Source of the DNA: Gordius sp. MW1
Lineage: Eukaryota; Nematomorpha; Gordioida; Gordea; Gordiidae
Assembly (NCBI GenBank): GCA_964036665.1
Contig: OZ038533.1
Coordinates: 20,146,575 to 20,210,574 of the forward strand
Length of the DNA: 64,000 nucleotides
Direction of reading: 5' to 3'
Below are positions 35,537-56,940 of this stretch, one piece after another. The notes under the pieces are model-generated. The model saw only the letters and a program-made list of their open reading frames with translations, was not told where the DNA came from and did not search any database. The position numbers were made by a program, and so were the translations under genes. The first letter of the stretch is position 1. Each line of letters opens with the position of its first letter.

Positions 35537-37876
35537 TAGACATTAATTCCCGGGGATATTCCCGCGGGAAAATTGAATTTTCCCTATGATAAATTCCCTT
35601 AAAAAAATTAATGTTTTTGACACAAAATTTACGCAATATTTTATTTTTAAATTGATTTTAATTATTTAGAATTTTATATTTTCCTCGTGGAAACTTCTAT
35701 TAGCATTTTTCCGCCTATTTAAAATTAATTGAAACCTTCTAGTCAATCACCTAATTCAAGTAAAATATAAACATCTCGAAACATTTTGGTAGACATACAT
35801 CCTCCAATAAGAAAGGCTTTATTGCCATCTGCAACTATTGCAACCATAAATATGACTTCCCCAACCCAACAAAAATGTCTATCCATATACAAAAATGCCC
35901 AGAATATGCAAGTGAAACAAAATGCTCAGAACTAGAAGTTTTTTCAATATCCTCAGAATCATCTAAAACTTTTTCTGCGTCAGAACACAAACACCCCACT
36001 GTAACAACACCTGAGTTAACAACAAATTTTAACACTTCAAAACAATCCACATCAAATATTAATCAATATTTCGATAGCATGACTCCAGTGCAACAAGAAA
36101 GATTAAATGAAAAGCTTGCACTGGCTATCTATATGTCAAATTGTCCGTTTAACATAACAGAAAATTATTATTGGAAGGACTTTTTCAAATCTATAAAACC
36201 ATCCTTCAGAATTCCACCAAGAAAGGCAATAGGAGGTTCTTTGCTAAATGACCAATTTGACAAGATCAAAGCAGTTATAAATGAAAAACTAGAATCAGGT
36301 TCTAATTTTACATTAATTAGTGATGGTTGGACAAACATTAGGGGGGAGTCCATAATCAATTTTATAATAATGACACCGAAACCCATATTTTTAAAATCTA
36401 TAGATACAGGGACGAATGCCCATACTGGGGATTATATAGCTGATCAATTCCTAAAGGTGATGGAAGAAATTGGCACTCAAAAATTTGTTGCCATAGTTAC
36501 TGACAACGCTAAAAATATGAAGAAGGCTTGGGAAATAGTTAAGTCTAAACATCCTTCAATTGAGTGCTTTGGCTGTGCAGCTCATGGGCTTAATTTATTA
36601 ATAAAAGATATCTCCAACAAAATTCCTACCATCCAAAATATTACAGCTAAAGTTAAACAAATTATAAAATACATTAAATTTAATACAATATTATCATCAA
36701 CTTTTAAAGAAAAACAATGTAACAAAAATCGACTCACAACTTTGAAAATACCCTGTCCAACAAGGTGGGGTGGTATAGTTATAATGCTTAATAGTTTCCT
36801 AGTAAACAAATATACTTTGCAGGAACTAGCTTTAACAGATACATTTGCTGATCGAAGCAAACGTTTAAATTTGCTTGATAATGATGTTTTTTGGGAGAAA
36901 ATAAAAAAAATTACATTTTTTTAGATGTAATTTTGACCAAAATAACTTGCATAGAAAGTGACTCTGGATTATTGTCTGATGTACCGGAAGCATTTCATAC
37001 TATTAAAGCCCATTTCAGCGAAATTTCTAGTAAGGAATTTAGCCTAATTGATGCAAGTGTTATTAAAAAATTCGTGAGCAAAAGGAAATCGTTTTGCTGT
37101 AAGGATTTTCATATGGCAGCTAACTTGCTTGATCCACGTTATTGTGGAGTCAACCTTACTACAAAAGAAATAGCTGAAGCAATTAACGCTATCAAGATTA
37201 TTTCTCAAGGCTATAATTTCAATATAGGCCAAGTTATTGCCAATTTGGCAGAATTTCGTGCTAAAGACGGGTTGTTTGCTGAGCGGTCAATATGGGATAG
37301 CGCTAGTTACATTTCACCCTTGACGTGGTGGAAAGGCTTGTGCACTAACCAACCCTTATCTGAAATTGCCGTAAAACTCTTTTCAATTCCAGCTACCAGT
37401 GCTGCCACAGAAAGAATTTGGTCCACATTTGGTTATGTACATTCTAAATCAAGAAATCGAATGAAAAACGACAAGGTGAAAAAGCTAGTGTCCATAAGGC
37501 ACAACATGCACTTGAAAAGTAGTATCAATTTTAATGCAAAAGCGCGCTCAATATCTTCATCTGATGAATCAATTTCATCGCTAAATGACGATAGTGACAG
37601 TTTAGATATTGACAATTTTTAATGTATATTTTTATGTAAATTTGTAATGAAATATTGTGTATTATTGGAGAAATAAACTTTATTAGCATTTCATTTTACA
37701 CCCTAGCATCTTTTTTTCATCTAAGACTATATATTAACAATCAAAGTATTTATTTTCCCCATGAATTCCCCAAAATTCCCGTTATTTCCCAAAAATTCCC
37801 GTTATTTCCCCAAAATTCCCTATTTTCCCTGGGAATATTCCCTCGATGAAAATTCCCGGGAAATTACCCATCTCTA
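35537..37876 (+). mobile_element. Nearly complete hAT transposon
   Basis: Inverted tips TAGACATTAATTCCCGGG and (right, read in reverse) TAGAGATGGGTAATTTCCCG, with further ATTCCC words, enclose a transposase frame. Length 2340 bp. No 8-bp duplication was found (TTTTGGGT at the left, CTGCTGAC at the right), so one flank was probably rearranged in the repeat array. Confidence 0.8.
35764..37622 (+). pseudogene. hAT transposase with one frameshift
   Basis: The reading frame is open from 35764 (after a TAA) to 36923, shifts once, then continues from about 36905 to the TAA at 37620-37622. It encodes a BED zinc finger (CNYC...HIQKC, about 35843-35900), a helical insert region, and the RNase H-like core with LISDGWTN (about 36312), AIVTDNAKNMKKAWE (about 36490) and GCAAHGLNLL (about 36570). 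A C-terminal hAT dimerisation domain follows (SIPATSAATERIWSTFGY...RNRM, about 37382-37465). In hAT enzymes this protein cuts and joins the element's ends in the nucleus. The break is a one-base slip in an A/T homopolymer stretch (36899-36921). It could be a recent mutation or a sequencing error. No ATG is obvious upstream of the BED finger; the ATG at 35875 would omit most of it. Confidence 0.9.
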
Positions 37877-38885
37877 CTGCTGACCAATGAAAAAATGACC
37901 ATTGGCCAAAATGTGAATCCGAGTTTATTTTTGACTATTATGATTGTTCCTGTTACTACCATTGCTATTATGACTTTTTGGCCGTCCGCTGGCTCCTGAC
38001 CGATGGAAAAAATGACCATTGGCCAAAATGTGAATCGAAATTATTTTTTTCGTTTTTTTTTTGACTATTATGATTGTTCCTGTTCCTACCATTGCTATTA
38101 TGACTTTTTGGCCGTCCGCTGGCTGCTGACCAATGGAATAAAATGACCATTGGCCAAAATGTGATTCGAAAACTTTTTTTTCGTTTTTTTTTGACTATTA
38201 TGAATTTATATCCACTTTTACCGTGTCCTGGCTGCTGACCAATGGAAAAAAATGACCATTGGCCAAAATGTGATTCGAAATTTTTTTTTCGTTTTTTTTA
38301 CTCTTATGAATTTATATCCACTTTTACCGTGTGCTGGCTGCTGACCAATGGAAAAAAATGACCATTGGCCAAAGTGAGCATCAAAATTTTTTTTTCCGTT
38401 TTTTTGGCTATCATTGACTTATAGAGTATCTGTTGGTACTGACCATAGAGAAAAAGTGACCATTGGCCAAATTTTTGATTTTTTTAATTAAAAATTGTTC
38501 AAATTCAACAAAAAATTTCTCCCAGCAATTCTGCAAATTCTTAACATTGTGTTGTTTTATAATATAATGTTTGTTAGACCCATAATCACTAAAGGCCATA
38601 AAAACTAATGTAATACGCAACTAGATGCAAACACTAAATCTAACCCTAACCCTTGCCTATATTACATTTTGCCTATAATGGAAAATTTGTATAAATAATT
38701 AATTAATCATTAGGCATTTAATACCCCCCTATAGGCATTCTCGCCCCTTCCCACCTTTCTCGCCCATAAATTGCATAGCAAATATGATACATTTATACGA
38801 AGTACAGATGAGTTGTCCCCCCTTCCCTTCCCCTCTTCCCTTCCCTTCTCCCCCATCCCACGAGGGCTGAAGGCCCGAGTTAGTT

Positions 38886-39601
38886 TAATAAAGTATTCAT
38901 AATTTATGCAGTAGTTTTATTTAAAAGTTGTTTTTAATATATAGATATTATGTAAGTTTTACAAATTTTATCTGCCAACTTTTGTTTAATATGCACTATA
39001 CGTTGGTGTTTAATAACATAATTTCATAAAAATTTATTTCAATTCACTAAGTGTATGTAATTTTTTGTATATCATCTAAAATTATCAAATATAATAAATG
39101 ATCTTCAAAAAAAAAATAAATAAAATGAAATTTTTTTATAAATATTGATAAAATTTGGATTTTAAAAACTTGATTTGCCAACTTTTGTTTATGTGCATTA
39201 CATATTATAAAAAAATAATTCATATATGCAGTGGTGTCATTCAAATTTGTTCAAAATCGGCACAACTATCTGTAGGTATAATTTATTAGCCCCGTAGCGG
39301 AATGTTTTCCCAATATTTACGATTCTTAATTTTTTATTTTATTTATCTCACCTTCAGAAAATATGTAATCCTCCTTATAAAAATAATAAATGATTAAGAC
39401 GATAATTGTCTTTAATTAAAATTTGTAAAGTGAATATGCAAAATCTTGTTTATCAAATCCTACTATATATTTTAAAAATCGATAAGTTATATAGTTTTAA
39501 GTACAACTTACTAATATAAATTACGCTATATTATAAGAATCATTTAGTTATATTCTTTCAAATACATTTAATAATTAATACTCAAATTAAAGGGTTGACC
39601 T
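38886..39601. other. Non-coding AT-rich interval
   Basis: No exon, transposon tip or repeat recognised; one 65-codon minus-strand frame (39047-39244) is of random composition. Confidence 0.4.
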
Positions 39602-40100
39602 CATGGGCGTAGCCGGGGGGGGGGGCAGGGAGGGGCGGCTGCCCCCTTTAAATCCAAAAAATGTTTAAATCTATTAAAATTATGGGTAAAATTTTAAAAA
39701 ATATTCATTTTGGCACTCCCTAAACCATGGGCGTACCCAGGTTTTGAATTAGGGAAAAAAGGTGTCGACATCCATAAATTTTCCTAAGAGCAAAATAAAA
39801 AAAAGGTCTCAACATCCATAAATTTTCCTGAGAGCAAAAAAAAAAAGGTCTCGACATCCATAAATTTTCCGGCGACCAAAATAAACGCAACTCCACTAAT
39901 TAGGCAGTGGGGGCAGCCGGACCCCCTGCCCCCTTCTGGCTAATTGGAGGGGGGGGGCAAAAGATAATTTTTTTTAATTTTTTAGGGTTTTTGTATTGAA
40001 ATTTTTTTTTAAATTAGGGGGGGCATACCCCCCCTGCGTACGCCCATGCCCTAAACCATTATCGCCCCCGTCTAATCCTAATGCTGGCTAAGCATATGAT
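39602..40100. mobile_element. Cluster of G-rich MITE copies with short tandem repeat
   Basis: CATGGGCGTAGCC at 39603 and CATGGGCGTACCCAGG at 39727 open two copies; GTACGCCCATGCCC at about 40035 and a degraded CTGGCTAAGCATATG at about 40085 close them. Between lies a threefold TCGACATCCATAAATTTTCC repeat (39764-39872). Confidence 0.7.
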
Positions 40101-40359
40101 TGACGTTTGTATCTACTCATTAAATCCATTTTAAGGATCGTAATCAAATATAATAAATGACATACGATTGACATTTAATTGACAGTTCGCTAAATTTTAC
40201 GATCGCTGAATCCATTAATACACCGGTACCTCCATAACCTGTAATTTTCGAGATTTACAACATTCGTCTCTCTTCTTATAATGTAATAGGAAATTATGGA
40301 TATGATGTACCATCTATAATTGTAAAAATATTTTTTGTCATCTATTTATGCATTGAAAG

Positions 40360-40569
40360 AGTGCCCGTTGGAGGTGGTATGGTAAGTGAGGAAAACGTTA
40401 GACATTATTTAATTCGTCGCCCGATGACGAGACGACCAAAGATTTGCTGCATAAATTTAAGAATAAGGTCGATACTAAAGCCCAATTAGCGGATAGGATG
40501 GCTACCATCTTGTAAAAAATCAATCCCGAGAAGAAATTTATTAAGGGAACAATGTATTTATCCCTTTAA
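40360..40569 (+). pseudogene. GTF2F1: Dead copy of the last GTF2F1 exon
   Basis: Matches 28829-29036 along its length, including the AG before it. It carries a 3-nt deletion after the Gly-rich start, a 5-nt insertion (GAGAC) in the PMTTKD codons that shifts the frame, and an AAA to TAA change in the ATILKKI codons. Nearly all other codons are kept, so it is not very old. Intron and 3' flank are copied too, so this is DNA duplication rather than retrocopying. Confidence 0.93.
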
Positions 40570-41648
40570 ATTACACATCAATACCCTTGGAAATGATCCA
40601 TAAATTTGAAATTATTAAAAAACACGTATATTATATGAAAATTTATAACATTTTGTGAATTTGTTGTTGCTTATATTGGCATAATCCATATAAATATTAT
40701 TTAAATTATTTTTTAATCAAAGAAATCGTTACTTTTATTTAAGTAAATATTAAATTTCCAATCTCTATAAAATTTATACCCTTTTCACAAACTTTAAATC
40801 AAACTTTTCTAGATATCTTTCATTGTGAAGCCGTTTTTTTTATCCTTAAGTTTCTATCAATTTTCCTTGAAAATATCATGGGTGTTGATGGTGTAATAAC
40901 TGTGAATTTAAATTATAAATGAAAAAAATATTTTTTTTCATGGTAGAAATATATGTAGATTTAATAAATGTCAATTTTTAACCGAGGACAAGTCTGTATT
41001 TCATAAAGTTTTATTAATAGCACTTTACTTCTAATTGAAATTTACGGTGAATTTGTCCATATTTTTTGGCTTTCTAACTACATACATATGTTTCCTAAAA
41101 ATGTTACATTTTTAGTGCTCTTATGTAAAAAAAAACACTGATAAGTTGTTATATTAAAATTAAAATTTAATATGTATATGATAGGTGTTATACCGTCTCA
41201 ACAAGTTAATATGTGTAAGTAAATGCAATTTTTCATGGGCTCAGGTTTATTTAACTTAACTTTAATATCAGTTTAGATCTGGTTAATATACAACGTAAAT
41301 TTTAATTGCATAAATATACACATTTTGATAAGTAAAACAAGGATAAAGCGGTTAGCGTAGTAAATTAATAATACAACTTTAAGCGAGACATAACAAAGCA
41401 GGCATCCATATAACGAATTACAATGATAAATGGATTCTAGATGACTAATTTCTGGGAATTGAATTGTTTTGATTGCTGCTTGGTTTTAATTGCTGGTATG
41501 CGTCCCATAATCAAACCTGGGGGAATCGTCAAAATTTATTTTAAAATATGAATTACTATAATCAAGTAATTAATTAAAATTATGAAAAAATGGCGATATG
41601 TGTTAGTGAAAGCAGCTTTTTAGTAGTGTAAATCAGGTGCTATATGAT

Positions 41649-42768
41649 TAGAGACCTGCAGGGGCAGCCCGAGGCCCGGCCCGGGCCTTAAATTTTTAGG
41701 CTTTAAAATTCCGGGCCGGGCCGGGCCTAATTTATAAATTATAGGCCCGGCCCGGAATAATTTAGAAGAGTCTAAGTAGTCTTTTATTCTGTTTAAAACA
41801 ATCTTTAATATTTCAAAAAATTAATTACAAGTTATTGAATCTGTTAAACACTCATTTATTCATTTCGCGCTTATTCTAATATAAAAACAATTAAGTAAAC
41901 AAAAAAAATCTACTGCTAATAGCTGAAAATATTCAGAAAGAATTTTATAAAGTGAAAGAAAATCTTAGAGAAAAGAGTGAAGTATGGAAAAGATTATAAG
42001 AAAATAAATTTTGATTTTTGTAAGATTTGCAGGAATGTGTTATCCTATAATTCCTGCTCATTAGGCAATATTTATGTTAGTTTTGATAATGCTTAATATG
42101 GAACACCCATCTCCAAAAACATAAATGCTGTAAAGAAGTCCAGGAAAATAAAAATTGGACAATTACCTATGCAAGCCACTTTTAACAAAACTTACAAATC
42201 CTGCAAAAATCAAAAAAGATCTCATATCCTCAATAGCCCAATTTTGTAGAAGGAATATGGCATGAAACATCTTCTATGAAGAAAGAGGTAGAGGAAAATG
42301 AAGTTGACACCAACACAAAGTTAAAGATCAACGAGAAAAAAAAATTATCGGATTGGTCGAAAGTCCACAGTGGTCATCCAGCGCTTAGCCCTCTTTTTGT
42401 AAAATTTTTTCGAGACCTGATTTGGCCTCGAGTGAGAGGTGTTTTTCGTCAGCTGGCCGCATTTATGAAGAGCGGAAAACAAATCTAAAACACGGAAATT
42501 TTTGATGCCTGTGCTTTTTGCATCAAAATAGTTTTATTATCAATTTATAATTTTTTTATGTGCGTTTTATTATTTAATAAAAATTTTTACTAAAATTAAA
42601 TTTGATTAAGTTTCTGCAATTACTAAAATTCCGGCCCGAGCCCGGGCCGGGGCGGGCTCGAGCCTTGTTTTTAAAGATGCTAAAATACGGGCCCGGGCCG
42701 GGCCTATTTTCCCATTTTAATTCCGGGCCCGGGCCGGGCCTTAAAAAAATTGATTTTGCAGGTCTCTA
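41649..42768. mobile_element. hAT-like non-autonomous element, 8-bp duplication
   Basis: Tips TAGAGACCTGCAGG and TTTTGCAGGTCTCTA. TATATGAT flanks exactly at 41641-41648 and 42769-42776. GC-rich GGCCCGGCCCGGG arrays lie just inside both tips. A 70-codon frame (42276-42488) encodes a lysine-rich then WPRVRGVF-containing peptide, perhaps a transposase scrap. Confidence 0.92.
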
Positions 42769-43040
42769 TATATGATGGGAAATTAATTCGCAGCACAATT
42801 TACATACCAGATTAACTGCGCTTTGTAAAGTTAAATTAATTATATTGAAAAGAAAAACTAGATAAATAAGGAAATTATAGAAGTGATGTCGGGGTTTGAT
42901 AAAAAAATAATTTAAACGCCTTTTTACAAGACTTAACAATAGGATCATTGCTTCGAAGGCACCATTTTTAACTAAATTCAGCCAAGTTAGTTATTATTAA
43001 TTAATATAAATTGGCAGTTTAAATTGCTCATCTTAGAGGC

Positions 43041-43515
43041 ATTGATGTAACCGAGGTTGAGACTTTAAAGGTGTGGGCATACTAGGGAATATAAAATGTT
43101 GTGTGCGGCAAGTGAAGAGCTATTAAGGAGTTGGGTTAGCTTAAGTGCTAAATTGCGATTATAATACAAAATAATGAATCTTACAAAATAAATTTAATGT
43201 ATAGAAAGAAAAGTAGCGTTATAAGGTGGTGCACTGTAAAGATGTGTTATCAAGACTTCCAATAGGATTCGAGAAAAGACCTGTGCAGGGGGAAGAAGTA
43301 TGAATATAAAGGCAAATCGAAAAAGGTGTTTTAGACATAGTAATTTTTGCTCTTCACAAATTCAAGGACTACCTACATGGCCCCCAATTTACATTGGTAA
43401 CAGAATACATCTCGTATACGTGGTTAGGGATATTTATCAACCAACAATTGATCGTTGAGCTATCCAAATTCCCCCCAAATGCGAATATTTCCATCTTTCT
43501 TTATGACTGTTACGC
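43041..43515. other. Non-coding interval
   Basis: No gene or known repeat was recognised between the duplication end and the next MITE. Confidence 0.4.
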
Positions 43516-43692
43516 TAGTGCTGTAAAAACGGCTGGGTTTTGTTTGGTCGACTCATGGTTCAACTCAGACTAATTTGTCACATTTCGACTAAGCTTTGAG
43601 GAAAAACAGGCTAAAAAACTTTGGTCTGTTTATGGTTAATCGACTAAAACTAAAGGTCGACCAAACAAAACTCAGCCGTTTTTACAACACTA
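43516..43692. mobile_element. hAT MITE, 8-bp duplication
   Basis: Tips TAGTGCTGTAAAAACGGC and GCCGTTTTTACAACACTA. ACTGTTAC is present at 43506-43513 (two extra bases before the tip) and at 43693-43700. The GCTGT variant of the tip resembles the element at 60559. Confidence 0.92.
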
Positions 43693-43700
43693 ACTGTTAC

Positions 43701-44581
43701 TATGAGCGCAGCGTGTCCTAGCAATAAACAATGCCCTTGCCATATGAGATTGTTCACAATAAGTAGTCGCTCGACAATTTTCCATATTAAAACCAGCTGT
43801 AAATTATCTTCCAGGCTAGTATAGAAATGACAATGTATTGAAAACCCTTTAGCCGGACAAGAATCAATACTTTCAGAATCCCGTTGCCCACATCTTTGAA
43901 AATTATATGTCTGAACGATGGAATTAAGGTTCGGGGGAGAAAAAGCTTTTTAGTATTAACCTCATCTCTTCCGATATCGTAAGGAATCTGCCCGTGCATC
44001 AATGAGCAGTTCGTAACTTTAATTTGTTATCACCGTGAATAACTAGGTGATGACGATTAGATTATCAAAATTTTGAGAGGATTAATCGAAGGCAGCGACG
44101 ACACTGTCATTGTTAGATGGTAAATATAAAATAAAGCTGATAAAATAAATTCCATAAATTTGCAGTAGGGCGACGGTTAAGGCGGTTATAGCAGTAAGCG
44201 TGTAGCTAAATTTCAAAATGAAATGAAGGTCAAAAATTATAATCATAGTAATCACACTGGGAATATATAAGAAATTGCGAATTCGAAGTTAGGGGTGCAT
44301 TAGCCCTTCCGTGCCCCCCCCCGCTCCAACCTTCTTAGATTCACCCATGAGTGAGGGTGTTAGTGGTTAATAAGTGAAAATTAGTCAAAGAGCAGCTATA
44401 CGTCATGCAAAATTCTGCACAAGCTTTTTACCCAGTACAGCGCGCGAGTGATAGAGAGTGTGAAAGGTGTAGCAGGAAGGGCATGTTTACTCCTGTTTCT
44501 TGGTTAATGTGTAAGTACCCCTACTCGTAGATTGTACAACTCTGATGGATTTGGGGTAATTAATGTATAAAATATTCAATT
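43701..44581. other. Non-coding interval
   Basis: A 71-codon minus-strand frame (43787-44002) has no recognisable domain. A C run lies at 44316-44323. Nothing else was recognised. Confidence 0.4.
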
Positions 44582-44752
44582 ACAAGGGCGTAGCCAGGGG
44601 AAGAGGGCAAGGAGGGGCGGCTGCCCCACTCTAAATCCAAAAATTCGTTTACATTTAATATGATTATGGCTAATATTAAAAAAAATTATGGTTTTACCCC
44701 TCCCTAAATAATTATTGGCCCCTCTAATCCCAAATCCTGGCTACGCCCATGT
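44582..44752. mobile_element. G-rich MITE
   Basis: AAGGGCGTAGCCAGGGG at the left and CTGGCTACGCCCATG at the right, with TAAATAATTATTGGCCCC inside. Confidence 0.78.
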
Positions 44753-45276
44753 TAAATTCTTATACAACGTCAAAGCAAAACAATTACCTTTAATATTTAT
44801 TTAAATCAATGATGGGGGTTGATATTAGATAAAACGACTATGATGTGATGTTACTGACTTTTAAAGCCATTTAACGATAAATTATAATATATTGAAAGTG
44901 ATTTTTTCCCCGCCTATTTTACTTGGTTTGTGCTTTAGGCCAGTCAGGTATAGGCAATTCTTTAGGTCGTCGGGCTGGTTGCTCTTTATCAACCTTTACA
45001 AACAATAACAACTTTAGCATATGGGCCAATACAGGCTTTTTCTAATGATTTTTTGCAAATTAAAAACCCTAGGGCAAAACATTCACATATAAAGGCGCCT
45101 TATAGGCATCTATTGTATTATTTTGACGGTTTAATAATCGAAATTGAGATAGACTAAAAATCTATTAGACACATAAATGCAGCCAAAACAGCCAAAATAG
45201 CACAGCGGAAATCATTTAAAACCAAAATTCTATTAAATTTAAAAAAAGTTTCGGAAGATAAGTCCTTCCCAACGCA

Positions 45277-45282
45277 TTTATT
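45277..45282 (-). terminator. Candidate poly(A) signal of TMEM245
   Basis: AATAAA on the minus strand, 107 nt after the stop codon and just past the far end of the MITE that supplies that stop. Confidence 0.55.
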
Positions 45283-45389
45283 TTGTATCGTAAAAACGGC
45301 TAGGTTGTTGTGTTTGGTCGACCTTCGGTTTTAGTCGACAACGGAACAAAAATTATTTGGTTAGTTTTTCTTAGACGACCTATAGGCGC

Positions 45390-55296
<9,907 letters not shown>

Positions 55297-55481
55297 TTAG
55301 GGTGAATACATTTTATTATGAATGCATCAGTCATATGGCAAGCAGTAGGTATCCTAAATCCTATTATACAGGTTCAGTATGTTATAACACTTTTGATTAG
55401 TAACAATGGACAGTCACAACCAATTCATTAAATTAATACTGAATAAATGTTGTAAAGCATCAATTAACCATCTTGTCAAAC

Positions 55482-55660
55482 ATGGACGTAGCCAGGTTTT
55501 GGATTAGGGGGGCGGGGTGGCGAAACGTTAAAAATTTTAATCAGGGGGGGGGGGGGCAAAACCTAAATTTTTTTATTTGTAAAAGTTTTTGCTGAAAATT
55601 TTTTTTTTCGTTATTTAGGGGGGGGGGGGGGGTGGCCGCCCCCTCTGGCTACAGCCATGT
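55482..55660. mobile_element. G-rich MITE upstream of TMEM245
   Basis: CATGGACGTAGCCAGGTTTT at the left, CTGGCTACAGCCATG at the right, two long G runs inside. It begins 186 bp upstream of the TMEM245 ATG. Confidence 0.75.
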
Positions 55661-56940
55661 TATCAAAACATCAAGAGTGTTTAAGATATAAAATGTTAAT
55701 ATGTAAACTTAGCAAAGAATGTAGCTAAAAAATTTTAATACCTCAATTGTGTAGCTAAACCCACGCCCTCATTCGAGGAAGGGGGGGGGGCTGCCTAGAG
55801 ATGTTATGTGTATTAATTTGTAAGTAATTTTATACAATCTAGTAACGTAGTGTGCAAGCTTTAAAACAAAATGTTTTTATATTATTAAATTTTATTTAAA
55901 GTCATGAACAAAATATAGATATAAAATCTAAAAACGTATAATATATAGTAAAGTACATGCGATTTAAACATGTTATACGATTTTTTGTTAGCCACCTTAA
56001 AATTTTCTTAATTATATCAAAATTTACAAAAAAAAGCAGTGAAAAATTTTAGTATAAAAATTTTAAAGTCAAGACATGTTGAGAATTCTCATCGAGACCG
56101 AGATTTTCCTAATCCGAGACGAGATCCTTTTAATCCCACCCGAGACGAAATTTTGCTTTCGAGACCAAAACACTAGTGATATTACCCTTTAAATTATTTA
56201 TTTCCTTCATCTATAGCTCCTGATATCACCTGAAATTGCTTAAAAATTTTGTTAAATTGCTATAAATATGTAAATCTCTTTAAAAACTCTTTATTGCCGC
56301 TCTAGAAATAGGTCAATAAGATTTGTTCAAGTAGATTTTTGGGACCACTTTGAAGAAACTATACTATGAATTTATAATTGACGACAACAGATATCTAACT
56401 ATTTACATTTATTCTTTTTCTACAATTGTTAGATAATTCATTTTAAACAATGATCTTTAATATAAAAAATATATAAATTTTTTGTTTTGAAACATCTTAT
56501 ACATATTATAATAAAAAATCAACGCTTGTCAACATAATGTCTATTATCGAGTCAACTACTGACTATAAATCAAAATCCTTACCATTCAGCACATTTAAAC
56601 AGTCCTCACCTAATACCCCTTTACTGCATTAGTCAGGTGTAACTGGAAAATGATAATAAATTAAACATTTTTTGGCCTATAACCTTAGGTTTACAAAAAC
56701 GATAAAATAGCAGAAATACAATAAAGGATAGTCAATTTGATCTATGAAGAAATAAAATATAGTCGAATTGTAATGTTGATATAAATTGTAGATACAAAAG
56801 CGTGGCTAAAATATTAGATATAAATGTATAAAGTAATACTATAAAAAGACGTTAAGGGTGATCTCATACCAAGAAACAATAATATATTTCAAAAATAATA
56901 GCGATATTAGAGGCAGAAGCTTGAATTTGCCTTCATTCCT

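Larger units (their letters stand above)
33294..38885. mobile_element. Large inverted-repeat (foldback) structure with internal satellite-like arrays
   Basis: The left border block (33299-33460: GGGGCTTCGCCCC, GCTATGCAATTTATGGGCGA, GAGAATGCCTATCGG) returns in inverse at about 38725-38875. Inside, about 33930-34620 carries tandem units with CTTTGGCCATTGGTCATTTT and GGTCAGCAGCCAG. The mirror form (GCTGACCAATGG...GACCATTGGCC) fills about 35330-35470 and 37877-38470. Near the centre, AAATTGCATAGCAATTAAT (about 34747) and TATGCAATTTATGGGC (34900) form another inverted pair beside GTCCGTCC repeats. A hAT element (35537-37876) interrupts the right arm. I infer one foldback transposon; I see no transposase of its own. 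Confidence 0.65.
40222..43040 (+). repeat. Segmental duplication, copy 2
   Basis: Diverged counterpart of 28669-31750 in the same orientation, including part of the LINE fragment, the intron end, the last GTF2F1 exon and about 2 kb of 3' flank. It lacks the MITE and hAT-like insertions of copy 1 and carries its own at 41649-42768. Confidence 0.88.
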
